From Lewinella sp. IMCC34183 (lineage in GTDB: Bacteria; Bacteroidota; Bacteroidia; Chitinophagales; Saprospiraceae), in contig NZ_QMEM01000001.1 of assembly GCF_003390915.1 (NCBI RefSeq), positions 310,001-374,000 on the forward strand: a stretch of DNA of 64,000 nucleotides, given 5' to 3'. A program made the position numbers and the translations under genes. Below, piece by piece: positions 8,735-17,827 of the stretch (its first letter is position 1; every line of letters begins with the position of its first letter). The notes beneath the pieces were generated by a model, which was given only the letters and a program-made list of their open reading frames with translations, was not told the origin of the DNA and searched no databases.

Positions 8735-10429
8735 TTAGTAACCGGCCGCCTGTCCGTCCTTCCGGCTCTCCGAGGCACCGTGGTAAACGCCATTGCCCGG
8801 GTCGCGAAGGATGGCCTGGTAGCCGCCGTACCCGTCGCGGGTGAACCCGACAGAGTGTCCGCGGTCGATCAGCCCCCGGACGGTTTCGTAGGGAATGCCC
8901 GACTCGACCCTGACCTGTCCTTCGCTGCGCGCGTTACCCGTGGGGGATGACCCGCCGGTGTGGTCCCAGCGGGGCGCATCGCCGGCCTCCTGCAGGTTCA
9001 TGCCGAAGTCGATCAGGTTCATCACGATCTGGGTGTGCCCCTGCGGCTGGAAATCTCCCCCCATAACCCCGAAACTTACCCAAGGCTTTCCGTCCTTACT
9101 GATGAAGGCGGGAATGATGGTGTGGAAGGGGCGCTTGCCCGGGGCGTAAGTGTTGGCTTTCCCTTCTTCCAGCGAGAAGAGTTCCCCGCGATCCTGAAGC
9201 ATGAAGCCAAGCCCCGGGGGCACCATCCCCGACCCCATGCCCCGGTAGTTGCTCTGGATGAGGGACACCATGTTGCCGTCCTTGTCGGCCGTGGTGAGGT
9301 AGATCGTTTCTCCCGCGCTGATCTCGCCCGCCTTGTACACGGTGGCCCGGTCGCCCATCAGCTGGCGGCGCTCCGCTGCGTACGTTTCGGAGATCAGTTG
9401 ATCGACCGGTACATTGGCGAAGTCCATATCGGCGTAGTACTTCGCGCGGTCCTCGAAGGCCAGTTTTTTGGCCTCGGTAAAGAGGTGAAGGTGCTCGGCG
9501 CTGCCGAAGGGGATAGTATCGAAATCGTAGCCTTCCAGGATCCCGAGCATCTGCAGGGCGGCGATGCCCTGTCCGTTGGGTGGAAGCTCCCACACGTCGT
9601 AACCGCGGTAGTTGACGGATACGGGCTCTACCCACTCCGATTCGTGATTTGCGAAATCTTCGGCGGAGAGGTAACCGCCCTGCGACTGGATGAACTCGGC
9701 CACCGTAGACGCGATTTCCCCCCGGTAGAAGGCGTCGCGCCCGCCCTCCGCCAGGCGGCGGTAGGTCTCCGCCAGGAAGGGGTTACGGTAAATGTCGCCC
9801 TCACCGGGAAGCTCGCCGCCGTTCTGTCCCAGGTAGGTTTCCCGGACGTTGGGAAAGCCCCGGGCGATGTACATGGGCACGGAGCGCTGCATGTACCAGG
9901 CGATGAGCTGCGTGAGCGGAAAGCCCTCCTCGGCGTAGGCGATGGCCGGGGCCAGGAGGTCGGCCATGGGTACCGACCCGAAGCGCTCGTGGAGACTGAA
10001 CCAGCCGTCGACGGCGCCGGGTACGCTTACGGGGAGGGGGCCAAGCGAGGGAATGGCGTCCAGCTTCTTCTCTTGGAGCATGGCGAGGGTCATCCCCCGC
10101 GGGGAGCGGCCGCTGGCGTTCAGGCCGTAGACCTGCTGCGTCTTGGCATCCCAGACGATGGCAAAGAGGTCACCCCCTACGCCACAGCCGGTCGGTTCCA
10201 TGAGGCCCAGCGCCGCGTTGGCGGCGATGGCCGCGTCGATGGCGTTACCGCCGTCCTTGAGTACTTGTAGCCCGATCTGGGTAGCCAAGGGGTGGCTGGT
10301 AGCCACCATTCCGTTGCGGGCCAGGACTTCGGAGCGGGTAACATTGAGTGATCCGGTGATGCGGTCCTGAGCCATGGCGATCGAGTTAAGGCAAATAAAG
10401 GTGAGTAACAGTAGGCTAGCGTAACGCAT
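8735..10429 (-). CDS. ggt: Gamma-glutamyltransferase (paralogue 1)
   Basis: Periplasmic or secreted Ntn-hydrolase that cleaves gamma-glutamyl bonds, as in glutathione, after self-cleavage into two subunits. A signal peptide (MRYASLLLLTFICLNSIAMA) starts at 10429; 26 more in-frame codons upstream look non-coding. The family opening ARNGMVATSHPLATQIG and GGNAIDAAIAANAALGL are present. The presumed processing nucleophile is T375 in GETIYLTTADKDGN, where Escherichia coli has TTHYSVVDKDGN, so the residues after the Thr are divergent. The later YRGMGSGM segment replaces the usual NxxFGS motif. At 564 residues the length is normal. It converges with carB, with 12 bp between stops. A second, more canonical GGT lies at 55376-57061. 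Confidence 0.92.
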   Translation of the reverse strand: MRYASLLLLTFICLNSIAMAQDRITGSLNVTRSEVLARNGMVATSHPLATQIGLQVLKDGGNAIDAAIAANAALGLMEPTGCGVGGDLFAIVWDAKTQQVYGLNASGRSPRGMTLAMLQEKKLDAIPSLGPLPVSVPGAVDGWFSLHERFGSVPMADLLAPAIAYAEEGFPLTQLIAWYMQRSVPMYIARGFPNVRETYLGQNGGELPGEGDIYRNPFLAETYRRLAEGGRDAFYRGEIASTVAEFIQSQGGYLSAEDFANHESEWVEPVSVNYRGYDVWELPPNGQGIAALQMLGILEGYDFDTIPFGSAEHLHLFTEAKKLAFEDRAKYYADMDFANVPVDQLISETYAAERRQLMGDRATVYKAGEISAGETIYLTTADKDGNMVSLIQSNYRGMGSGMVPPGLGFMLQDRGELFSLEEGKANTYAPGKRPFHTIIPAFISKDGKPWVSFGVMGGDFQPQGHTQIVMNLIDFGMNLQEAGDAPRWDHTGGSSPTGNARSEGQVRVESGIPYETVRGLIDRGHSVGFTRDGYGGYQAILRDPGNGVYHGASESRKDGQAAGY

Positions 10430-10536
10430 GGTGCTCTGGTTTAGGGGATTGAGTGGGGTCATCCGACCGATCGGTATTCCGTCCCACCGGGTGTACCGAA
10501 TGCGCACTATATTGACGGGAAGTTTAAACGATCGCT

Positions 10537-12114
10537 ATGCAACACAGACTTTTCAACCTGATTGCCCTACTCCTGTTCACGGGACTCAGCACCCGCGGCA
10601 GCGCCCAGGATATCAATTTCGGCTTTGCCACGCAGACGGAAGTCGCCAACGGCAAGCTCGAGGGAAACTACAGCACCCGCACCGGCGTGCAGTCCTACCT
10701 GGGTATCCCCTTTGCCGCCCCGCCCGTAGGCGAGCTGCGCTGGCAACCGCCGCAACCGGCAGAGGATTGGGAGGGCGTCCGGATGGCCAAGGAATTCGGG
10801 CCGCGGCCGGTACAGCGGTACGTGTATAGTGACATGGTCTTTCGCTCCCCAAGCGTGAGCGAGGACTGCCTCTATCTCAACGTATGGACCCCGGCCAAAA
10901 GTGAGCAGACCGGTCTGCCCGTACTCGTGTACTTCTACGGCGGCGGCTTCAGCGCCGGTTCTGGCGACGAAGGCCGCTACGACGGCGAGCGCCTGGCGCA
11001 GGAGGGCGTGGTGGTCGTGACCCCCAACTACCGGCTCAACGTCTTCGGCTTTCTGTCGCACCCGGAGCTGACCGCAGCATCGGATTACAACGGCTCGGGC
11101 AACTACGGCCTGATGGACCAGGCCGCGGCCATCCAGTGGGTGAAGGATAACATCGCGGCCTTCGGCGGCGATCCCGACAAGATCACCATCGCGGGCGAAA
11201 GTGCCGGCTCCATGTCGGTGAGCGCGCAGATGGTCTCCCCGCTGGCGCGCGATCTGCTGGCCGGAGCCGTCGGCGAAAGCGGCAGCGTCGTCAATCCCCA
11301 GCGTCCCGTGACCGCCCTCAGCGACGGTGAGGCGTGGGGCGAGAAGTTCTTCGAAGCAGCCGGATTCGCTTCGCTGGCCGAGGCCCGGGCGGCTTCCACG
11401 CGGGAGGTCTACGAGGCCTTCAACGACAACCAGCTTGGTGGACCGCCGGTAGTGATCGATGGCCGCTTCCTGACCGAGGACCCCATGATCACCTTCGAGA
11501 ACCGCGCCCAGGCACAGGTACCGCTGCTCGTGGGCTGGACCAGCACCGAACGGCCGTGGGGCCGCTTTCCCGAAACGGCCGACGCCTTCCGGAAAATGGT
11601 AGGCGAGCAGTTCCCCGACAACAGCCAGGAAGTGCTGCAATATTACGACGCCGACACCCCCACCCGATCCGCGATCGAACTGGCCTCCGACACCTGGATC
11701 GTACTCAGCACCTGGAAGTGGGCCGACCTGCAGCGGCGCTTCAGCGACCAGCCGGTGTACCGTTACCGCTTCGACGAGATCCGGCCGCCGCTGAAGGGCG
11801 CGGAAAACCCCATGCAGATGCCCGGTGCGTCCCACGCGACCGACATCGAGTACTTCCTCGGCAACCTCGACGTATCCGACCAGTACCAGTGGGAGGAAAA
11901 GGACCGCAAGGCAGCAAAGACGATGGTGACTTACCTCGCCAACTTCGTCAAGACGGGGGACCCCAACGGCCAGGACCTACCGGAGTGGCCGGCCCTCGGT
12001 GAGGGTGAGACCCCGGAAGTGATGATCCTTGACGCCGACAGTAAGGCCGAACCCTTCAAGGCCGAGCCCCGCTACCGCTACCTGACGAAGATGTACACGG
12101 AGTCGCGGCGGTAA
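10537..12114 (+). CDS. Secreted type-B carboxylesterase
   Basis: A 525-residue carboxylesterase/lipase of the cholinesterase fold, exported by a signal peptide ending near SAQD (residue 25). The oxyanion motif YFYGGGFSAGS lies around residue 132, the nucleophile is S222 in GESAGS, and the histidine is H433 in GASHATDIEYF. SEDCLYLNVW, a family signature, is near residue 108. It would hydrolyse short-chain or aryl esters in the periplasm; the natural substrate cannot be read from sequence. It is divergent from ggt with a gap of 107 bp. Confidence 0.92.
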   Translation: MQHRLFNLIALLLFTGLSTRGSAQDINFGFATQTEVANGKLEGNYSTRTGVQSYLGIPFAAPPVGELRWQPPQPAEDWEGVRMAKEFGPRPVQRYVYSDMVFRSPSVSEDCLYLNVWTPAKSEQTGLPVLVYFYGGGFSAGSGDEGRYDGERLAQEGVVVVTPNYRLNVFGFLSHPELTAASDYNGSGNYGLMDQAAAIQWVKDNIAAFGGDPDKITIAGESAGSMSVSAQMVSPLARDLLAGAVGESGSVVNPQRPVTALSDGEAWGEKFFEAAGFASLAEARAASTREVYEAFNDNQLGGPPVVIDGRFLTEDPMITFENRAQAQVPLLVGWTSTERPWGRFPETADAFRKMVGEQFPDNSQEVLQYYDADTPTRSAIELASDTWIVLSTWKWADLQRRFSDQPVYRYRFDEIRPPLKGAENPMQMPGASHATDIEYFLGNLDVSDQYQWEEKDRKAAKTMVTYLANFVKTGDPNGQDLPEWPALGEGETPEVMILDADSKAEPFKAEPRYRYLTKMYTESRR

Positions 12115-12684
12115 TCCTTCCCCTGCGGACCAAACCGTACCCGGCGCAACCGACCGTTGCAGCGGTAAGCCAGTGTCGCATACAGCCAGTTGCTGAAGAC
12201 CTCCGCCTGCAAGAAATCTTCCCCCGGTATCACCCATACCGGTGATTTGGAGTTGACCAGTCCGGGCCCGGTTTCCGCGTTGCGGTAGCGTCCGACGTAC
12301 CACTTCGGCATACCGGGCCGGGGCCACCACGCAACTGACGCCGCCGTGCGTCAGGTAGTACCGGAAGTAGGCTCTAAAGCGCCCGCCCCCGCGATAAGCG
12401 ACCAAAAAACCGGGGCGCATCCGCACGAAAAACAGCACGATAACTGGGGCCCAGAAAAAGCAATCGTTGAATCGGCGGGCAGAAGAGAAGCTGTTGACGG
12501 ACCGGGGCAGCGGACCAGCCTGGGTAACCGCCGCCCCAGGGAACGGGGTAAGGGGCGGACAGCGCCAGAACGGCGGAAAGGTAGTAGCCCGCTATGGTAA
12601 ACAGCAGCGGTGCGTGCAGGCTTATGGATACGTGGAACATCCGCGCGTTGCGCCAAAAAAATATAACATACAGCAGCAGGTTAC
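12078..12684 (-). pseudogene. Probable frameshifted remnant of a small membrane-protein gene
   Basis: Three minus-strand frames in succession carry protein-like sequence that does not look like antisense noise. The first (about 12684-12460) has hydrophobic stretches such as NLLLYVIFFW and LLFTIAGYYLSAVLAL. The second (about 12465-12335) has FFWAPVIVLFFVRMRPGFLV and FRAYFRYYLTHGGVS. The third (about 12335-12078) has AWWPRPGMPKWYVGRYRN and ends FVR with a stop at 12078. No single frame has a plausible start and continuous reading, so at least two frameshifts are needed. The 3' end overlaps the esterase gene by 37 bp. The family is not recognised; the alternative is that this is non-coding DNA. 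Confidence 0.4.
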
Positions 12685-12753
12685 TTGGAATGGGACGGTG
12701 GAATTAGTTCATCATCGTTGCCGCGCCGTAGCGGCAACTTCAAATTTTCTTCC

Positions 12754-13371
12754 ATGCCGTATTCGCTGATTTCCCTCGCCATCGTAGCCGTATTCTTTCT
12801 GCTGGTCTCCTGCGATCCGGTAACCGACCGGGTGGCACTCGACGGCGATGGCCTGACCCCCGAGGTCCGCCAGATCGTACCGTCGGAGGTACTCGACCGT
12901 CTCGTCGAAGTCGGGATGCCGATCCACGGAGGCGCGAACCCACCGGATGTCACCGGCACCTTCTTCCTTTCCCCGCTCATTCTTACAAGCAGCAGCCTGT
13001 TGGGCGACACCCTGCCGCTGGGTACGGTGATTGATGGTCGGTATTTTGATTTCAAAGAACAATCCGACGATCTAGCATTATCGGCAAGTTTTGGAACCGT
13101 TCCTTCCGGTGGTCGGCGCGCTGACCGCAGTTTTATCGTCGGAAGGGGCTGCCGGTTTACCGTTTTCAGTGAGTACCTCAATGTGAATGCTGCCGGACAT
13201 CCGTGGTCAAACCTGACCGTAGTATCCGGTTGCCTTACCGAATCCGGTATCGAGGACGCTGTGTTTACGAACGTACTCCTGGAAGACCGCGACCAGATAT
13301 TCGGGGAGGGCTGGCTGCCCGGGCAGGGCCGCCTGTTCTCCGACGGCGACGGCGTCGCCGAACGGCAGTAA
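12754..13371 (+). CDS. Hypothetical lipoprotein
   Basis: A 205-residue protein beginning with a lipoprotein signal peptide: hydrophobic ISLAIVAVFFLL and lipobox LVSC with acylated C19. The following Asp (CDP) does not by itself predict location in this phylum. The mature part is acidic and beta-rich, with Cys pairs that may form disulfides (GCRF and GCLT). I recognise no domain. The ATG at 12754 is chosen because it begins the signal peptide; an in-frame ATG 23 codons earlier gives a non-signal extension. A hairpin (TTGCCGC/GCGGCAA, 12718-12737) lies 16 nt upstream of the start. It converges with the lectin-like gene, one base between stops. Confidence 0.75.
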   Translation: MPYSLISLAIVAVFFLLVSCDPVTDRVALDGDGLTPEVRQIVPSEVLDRLVEVGMPIHGGANPPDVTGTFFLSPLILTSSSLLGDTLPLGTVIDGRYFDFKEQSDDLALSASFGTVPSGGRRADRSFIVGRGCRFTVFSEYLNVNAAGHPWSNLTVVSGCLTESGIEDAVFTNVLLEDRDQIFGEGWLPGQGRLFSDGDGVAERQ

Positions 13372-13372
13372 G

Positions 13373-14068
13373 CTAGTCGCCCAGGGCGTATACCAGCTTG
13401 CGGATGCAGATGTCCTGGTAATTGAGCTTACGGGCGGTGGCGGCGGTTGCCCCCCAGTACACCTTGCTGTTGCCGCCGAAAATCTCGTTGATGATGTCGC
13501 CGGTGTAGCTCACGACGGTCTTCCCGTCCAGGGTCACCTTCAGGACCTGCTCTCCGGGGTGCCAGCCGATCGTGAGCGGGCGCTTGGCCCCGTTCTCGAG
13601 ATTGCCCACCTCTACGGGCCCGGCCAGGCTGCGGGCGTGGTGTACCTGTCCGTGTGGCATGATGGCTACGTGGTCGCCAACGGGATCGCCGAGGTGGTAG
13701 TTCTGATAAGTATCGAATTCGATGCCCAGCGAAGGGTACAACCCCGCGAAGCCCATCCCCTCCCCCCGGTAGCCGGTCTGCATGGTCGGGTGAAACACGA
13801 ACACGATGCCGTCGGCCCCCAGGTCGTCGTTGTCTCCCAGCACCAGGTCGATGGTCAGCTCGAAGGGATATTCCAGGTCCATGGGGTTCTGGAACCACGC
13901 CGAGCCGGACGCGTAGTATTCCTCCGGGGTCAGGCGGATGCAGTCTTCACTGATGATCCGGGCGGTCCCCCCCAGCCGAAACTCCTTGACGCTGCTTTGG
14001 GCGGCGAGCGCGGGTGCAAGGGCAAACAACAGGCACGCAAGGACTGCGGTAGCGGAGGAAGTGTTCAT
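13373..14068 (-). CDS. Secreted L-type lectin-like protein
   Basis: A 231-residue exported protein with a signal peptide ending at ALAAQS. The mature part matches the bacterial legume-lectin-like fold: SGSAWFQNPMDLEYPFELT for the first strands, then GADGIVFVFHP around residue 94, LGIEFDTYQNYHLGDP around residue 123 with the Asp and Asn residues that bind calcium in this fold, and a back-strand region ending in GATAATARKLNYQDICIRKL. Such domains bind carbohydrate and usually sit within larger adhesins; here the domain stands alone without a T9SS sorting tail. Confidence 0.8.
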   Translation of the reverse strand: MNTSSATAVLACLLFALAPALAAQSSVKEFRLGGTARIISEDCIRLTPEEYYASGSAWFQNPMDLEYPFELTIDLVLGDNDDLGADGIVFVFHPTMQTGYRGEGMGFAGLYPSLGIEFDTYQNYHLGDPVGDHVAIMPHGQVHHARSLAGPVEVGNLENGAKRPLTIGWHPGEQVLKVTLDGKTVVSYTGDIINEIFGGNSKVYWGATAATARKLNYQDICIRKLVYALGD

Positions 14069-14208
14069 AGGTCCTTAGTTTACAATAGCTTGCAACAAAA
14101 TACGCTAAGCGGGTAAATGTTGTGGACCGGGGTGGGTCGGCCGGCGGGCGAAAGGCTACGCGGCGGCGCATTTTACCGTAGGCTGACCCGCTGGCACAAC
14201 GGTCCGGC

Positions 14209-14216
14209 TACCTTCG
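14209..14216 (+). promoter_or_regulatory. -7-like box TACCTTCG upstream of ccmE
   Basis: One mismatch to TAnnTTTG, 41 nt before the ccmE ATG. The same TACCTTCG variant precedes pyrF and mazG. Confidence 0.4.
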
Positions 14217-14257
14217 CGTTTGCTCTGTACGCAACCGCTTAACGTCGCCATCACCCC

Positions 14258-14656
14258 ATGAAGAAGTCTTACCTCCTCGCCGTCCTGCTGGTCGTCATTG
14301 CCGTGGTCCTGCTGCTGCAGACCGGCAACGCCACTTCTGAATACGCCGATTTCGCCCGCGCGGCGGAAACGGGCGACAAGGTCCAACTCGTAGGCACCTA
14401 CGTCAAGGACAAGCCTACAATCTACGATCCCCTTACGGACCCCAACTACTTTAGCTTCTACCTGGAAGACCTTACCGGTGCGGAGCGCGAGGTCGTCCTC
14501 CTGATGGGAAAGCCCCAGGACTTTGAGATGAGCGAAAGCATCGTCCTCACCGGCCGCATGAAGGACCACCAGTTCATTGCCAGCGACATTCAGATGAAGT
14601 GTCCGAGCAAGTACAAGGACGAGGAGGAGATGATCAAGAACCTGACGGAGAGCTGA
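14258..14656 (+). CDS. ccmE: Cytochrome c maturation heme chaperone CcmE, Cys-type
   Basis: Membrane-anchored periplasmic chaperone that binds heme covalently and passes it to CcmF for attachment to apocytochromes c. One N-terminal membrane helix (about residues 5-21) is followed by an OB-fold domain. The heme-attachment motif is C115-P-S-K-Y119, that is CxxxY, where proteobacterial CcmE has HxxxY. The rest of the fold matches the family (VGTYVKDKPTIYDP, then FYLEDLTG, then VVLLMGKPQDFE, then IVLTGRMKDHQFIASDI). The 132-residue length is near normal. ccmF begins 8 bp after its stop, so the two form an operon. Confidence 0.9.
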   Translation: MKKSYLLAVLLVVIAVVLLLQTGNATSEYADFARAAETGDKVQLVGTYVKDKPTIYDPLTDPNYFSFYLEDLTGAEREVVLLMGKPQDFEMSESIVLTGRMKDHQFIASDIQMKCPSKYKDEEEMIKNLTES

Positions 14657-14664
14657 ACCCCTAC

Positions 14665-17529
14665 ATGGAAGAAATACAGTACCTGAACGAGCACCTGGGC
14701 CCCCGATACGTCGGTCACTTCGCCATCGTGCTTGCTTTTTTCGCTGCCGCCCTGAGCATGGTCAGCTACTTTCTCGCCACCCAGTACCGCGGCGAGGTAC
14801 TGCGGAGCCGTAGCTGGCAGCGCCTCGCGCAACTGAGTTTTCTCGCCCACGGGGCGGCGGTGTTTACCGTGATCGGCTGCATCTTCTACGCGATGCTCAA
14901 CCAGTACTACGAGTACCAGTACGTCACGGCCCACGTCGACGGGCAGTTGCAGCAACGCTACATTTTCTCGGCTTTCTGGGAAGGACAGGAGGGCAGTTTT
15001 CTGCTCTGGATGTTCTGGCACGTCATCCTGGGTTACGTTCTGATGGTCACCGCCCGCTCGTGGGAAAAGCCCGTCATGGCCGTGGTCTGCTCGGTGCAGG
15101 TGGTCATCGTTTCCATGCTGCTCGGCGTCCACTTCGGGTACGGCGACTGGTTCCTGAAGCTGGGGTCCAACCCCCTGCTCCTGCTGCGGGAAACCGTGAA
15201 CGCTCCCATCTTTCAGCAGGCGGACTACACCGAACTCCTACGCGGTAACGGACTCAACCCGAGCCTGCAGAATTACTGGATGACCATCCACCCCCCTACC
15301 CTGTTTCTCGGTTTTGCCAGTACGGTGGTTCCCTTTGCGTACGCGGTGGCGGGCCTGTGGACGGGTCGGCACAAGGAATGGCTGACGCCCGGGCTGAAAT
15401 GGAGCCTGTTCAGCGCCGGCATCCTTGGTATCGGAATCCTGATGGGAGCCGCCTGGGCGTACGAAGCCCTCAACTTCGGTGGCTACTGGGCGTGGGACCC
15501 GGTCGAGAACACCAGCCTGGTACCCTGGCTCATGCTTGTCGCGGGGATCCACACCAACCTCATCAGCCGGGCCACCGGCCAGGGCATCCGCGCGACCTAC
15601 CTCTTCTACCTGTTCACTTTCGTGCTGATCGTGTACAGCACCTTCCTCACCCGCTCCGGCGTACTCGGGGATACGAGCGTACACGCCTTTACAGAGATGG
15701 GGCTGGAAACGCAGTTGCTGCTGTTCCTGGTCTTCTATTTCGCGCTCAGTCTGGGGTTGATCATCTGGCGGTGGAGGAGCATACCGGTACCGGAAGAGGA
15801 AGAAGCCACGAGCAGCCGGGAATTCTGGATGTTCATTGGCAGCCTTACCCTGTTCATGTCCGCGGTCCTTATTACCGGCTCTACCAGTCTGCCGGTGTAC
15901 AATGAGGTCCGACAGTTCTTCAACCCGGTATTCGACGGCCTGACCCTCACCGAACCGGAGGCCCACCACAACCGCTTCCAGATCTGGATCGGCATCTTCG
16001 TCGGCCTGCTCAGCGGCGTGGCCCAGTTCCTGCGCTGGCGGGAGCGCAAGTTCAGCAACCACCTGCGCTACTTTTCCGTGCACGGCGGAGCGGCGCTGAT
16101 CGGTGCCGCAGCCCTTACCTTGCTGACGCTGCAGTGGATCGACGCCCCCACCCTTCCGTACAAGATCATGGTCTTCGCCGGCTGGTTCGCGGTGTGGTCC
16201 AACTTGGACTACCTGATCTTCTTCGTCCGCAAGGACCCTAAAGTAGCGGGTAGCGTGGTCAGCCACATCGGATTCGGGATTATGCTGGTGGGTATAATGG
16301 CCAGCTCGGGCAACAAGCGGATCATTTCTCAGAACCAGTTCCTCATGGAGGGCCTGACCGACGACGAGCAACTGGCGCGCAGCACCGTACGACTCTACGA
16401 GGGCATCCCGCTGGGGATGGAGGACTACGTCGTAACCTTCACCGGCGACACGATCGACGGGATGAACCGCCGCTACCAGATGGAATACGAGCGGATGAAC
16501 CCGGACGGAGAAGTAGTCGAACGCTTCCAGCTTGAACCCAACGTACTCTACGATAAGGGCTTCGAGAAAATCGCCATTACTAATCCCAGCACCAAACACT
16601 ATTGGGACCGTGACGTCTTCACCGTTATCATGGGACTGCCCCCCGAGGAGCAGAGCGTCAAGATCCGTCAGGAAACGGAGGACAGTCTGCAGTACCGCGT
16701 CCTGCCGCTGGTCCGTGGGGAGGAAACCAGTTTCCGCGATACCGTCGCTATCCCCCAGCGAAACAGCTCCATCATCTATACCTACACGATCGGGCTGGAG
16801 AACTTCTCGCGCCACCCGAATCACCCGGAATACGACCCCGAGCCAGGCGATATCGGCATCGGCGCCCAGGTACACGCCCACCGCTCCGGCGGCATTGCCA
16901 ACCACGATACCGTAGCGGACGTCGCATTGGTGCTGCGGGAGGGACTGCTCTACCACTTCCCCGCCCAGATCAACGACATGTCCCTGCGCATCAAGATCGA
17001 CGAAAGCGTCTTCGAGCAGCTACTCGTACAGGACGAGGACCTCAACTACCGCGAGTTCGTGGTGACCCCGGGGACCACCTTCCGCCTCGGCGACCGGCAG
17101 ATCACCTTTGACCGCTTCATCTCCCAACCGCGGGTGGACCACTTCGAGCCGGACGACGGGGACATTTGGGTCAGCGCACTCCTCGAGTGCGAGGGGTACG
17201 AAATGCAACCCATCTTCCTGATCCGGGGAAATCAACCGAGCGGCGTGCGCGACGAAATTTCGGAACTCGGGCTCTACGCCCACCTAACCAGCCTGAATCC
17301 GGAAACCAACGAAGCCACCCTGCGCGTCGCGCAGGCACAACCGAAGGCCGCCCGGTCCATTCCGCTGGCGGTGGCCCCCCGCAGCTTCCGTACAGACTAC
17401 ATCACCCTGCAGGCAATCGAGTTCCCCGGCATCAATCTGTTCTGGATCGGTGCTACCTCCATGATGCTCGGCCTGCTCGTCAGCATGGTCACCCGGATGC
17501 GGGCAAAGCGGCTGCGGCGGACCGCCTGA
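14665..17529 (+). CDS. ccmF: Cytochrome c heme lyase CcmF/CcsA family
   Basis: Polytopic inner-membrane protein that ligates heme to apocytochrome c, taking heme from CcmE. The tryptophan-rich WWD-type motif is GGYWAWDPVENTSLVPW near residues 271-287; MTIHPPTLFLGFASTVVPFA supplies a conserved His, and STFLTRSGVLGDTSVHAF is a CcmF signature. At 954 residues it is much longer than Escherichia coli CcmF (about 650), mainly through a large periplasmic C-terminal part before the last membrane helix. The ATG at 14665 is preferred to an in-frame start inside ccmE. Its 3' end overlaps the convergent SSB-like gene by 41 bp. Confidence 0.93.
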   Translation: MEEIQYLNEHLGPRYVGHFAIVLAFFAAALSMVSYFLATQYRGEVLRSRSWQRLAQLSFLAHGAAVFTVIGCIFYAMLNQYYEYQYVTAHVDGQLQQRYIFSAFWEGQEGSFLLWMFWHVILGYVLMVTARSWEKPVMAVVCSVQVVIVSMLLGVHFGYGDWFLKLGSNPLLLLRETVNAPIFQQADYTELLRGNGLNPSLQNYWMTIHPPTLFLGFASTVVPFAYAVAGLWTGRHKEWLTPGLKWSLFSAGILGIGILMGAAWAYEALNFGGYWAWDPVENTSLVPWLMLVAGIHTNLISRATGQGIRATYLFYLFTFVLIVYSTFLTRSGVLGDTSVHAFTEMGLETQLLLFLVFYFALSLGLIIWRWRSIPVPEEEEATSSREFWMFIGSLTLFMSAVLITGSTSLPVYNEVRQFFNPVFDGLTLTEPEAHHNRFQIWIGIFVGLLSGVAQFLRWRERKFSNHLRYFSVHGGAALIGAAALTLLTLQWIDAPTLPYKIMVFAGWFAVWSNLDYLIFFVRKDPKVAGSVVSHIGFGIMLVGIMASSGNKRIISQNQFLMEGLTDDEQLARSTVRLYEGIPLGMEDYVVTFTGDTIDGMNRRYQMEYERMNPDGEVVERFQLEPNVLYDKGFEKIAITNPSTKHYWDRDVFTVIMGLPPEEQSVKIRQETEDSLQYRVLPLVRGEETSFRDTVAIPQRNSSIIYTYTIGLENFSRHPNHPEYDPEPGDIGIGAQVHAHRSGGIANHDTVADVALVLREGLLYHFPAQINDMSLRIKIDESVFEQLLVQDEDLNYREFVVTPGTTFRLGDRQITFDRFISQPRVDHFEPDDGDIWVSALLECEGYEMQPIFLIRGNQPSGVRDEISELGLYAHLTSLNPETNEATLRVAQAQPKAARSIPLAVAPRSFRTDYITLQAIEFPGINLFWIGATSMMLGLLVSMVTRMRAKRLRRTA

Positions 17530-17827
17530 GTCGCCGCCCATCCAGAAAACTGAAGCCACGGACCAGCACGTAGGGCACCCGCTCCCGGGTTTCATCGCTC
17601 CCGCGGAACCGGTACCGGAGCTCCCCCCGCACCAGCAGCTGGTTGCCCGGGGCAAGGTGGGCGTGCAGACTAAGTGCCGCCGGACCAAAGGCCAGGCAGT
17701 GGTGGCGTTGCCTCTCCCCCCGCCCATCGCGGGTGATCAACTGCAGGCGAACAAGATCGTAGGCGTTTACGGAGCAGTGGTAGACGGGTGCGACCGCCAC
17801 GGTACCGATTAAGTTGACTACGTTCAT
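17489..17827 (-). CDS. SSB-like OB-fold protein (second of a tandem pair)
   Basis: A 112-residue protein that starts MNVVNLIGTVAVAPV and continues with VRLQLITRD, HHCLAFGPAA and GNQLLVRGELRYR, the strand order of a bacterial single-stranded-DNA-binding protein OB fold. It lacks the acidic C-terminal tip with which housekeeping SSB recruits partners; instead it ends in a basic stretch (DGRRLRRSAAAALPASG). Its ATG overlaps the stop of the upstream SSB-like gene (ATGA, 17824-17827), so the two are translationally coupled. Its 3' end runs 41 bp into ccmF on the other strand. It is probably an accessory SSB paralogue. Confidence 0.75.
   Translation of the reverse strand: MNVVNLIGTVAVAPVYHCSVNAYDLVRLQLITRDGRGERQRHHCLAFGPAALSLHAHLAPGNQLLVRGELRYRFRGSDETRERVPYVLVRGFSFLDGRRLRRSAAAALPASG

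Noticed and set aside
15238..16956. Long minus-strand reading frame (572 codons) opposite ccmF
   Set aside because: Antisense to a clear ccmF; composition rich in Gly, Arg, Glu and Val with no domain. Such frames arise from GC-rich codon bias and also occur opposite carB, the DUF5686 gene and the T9SS proteins.
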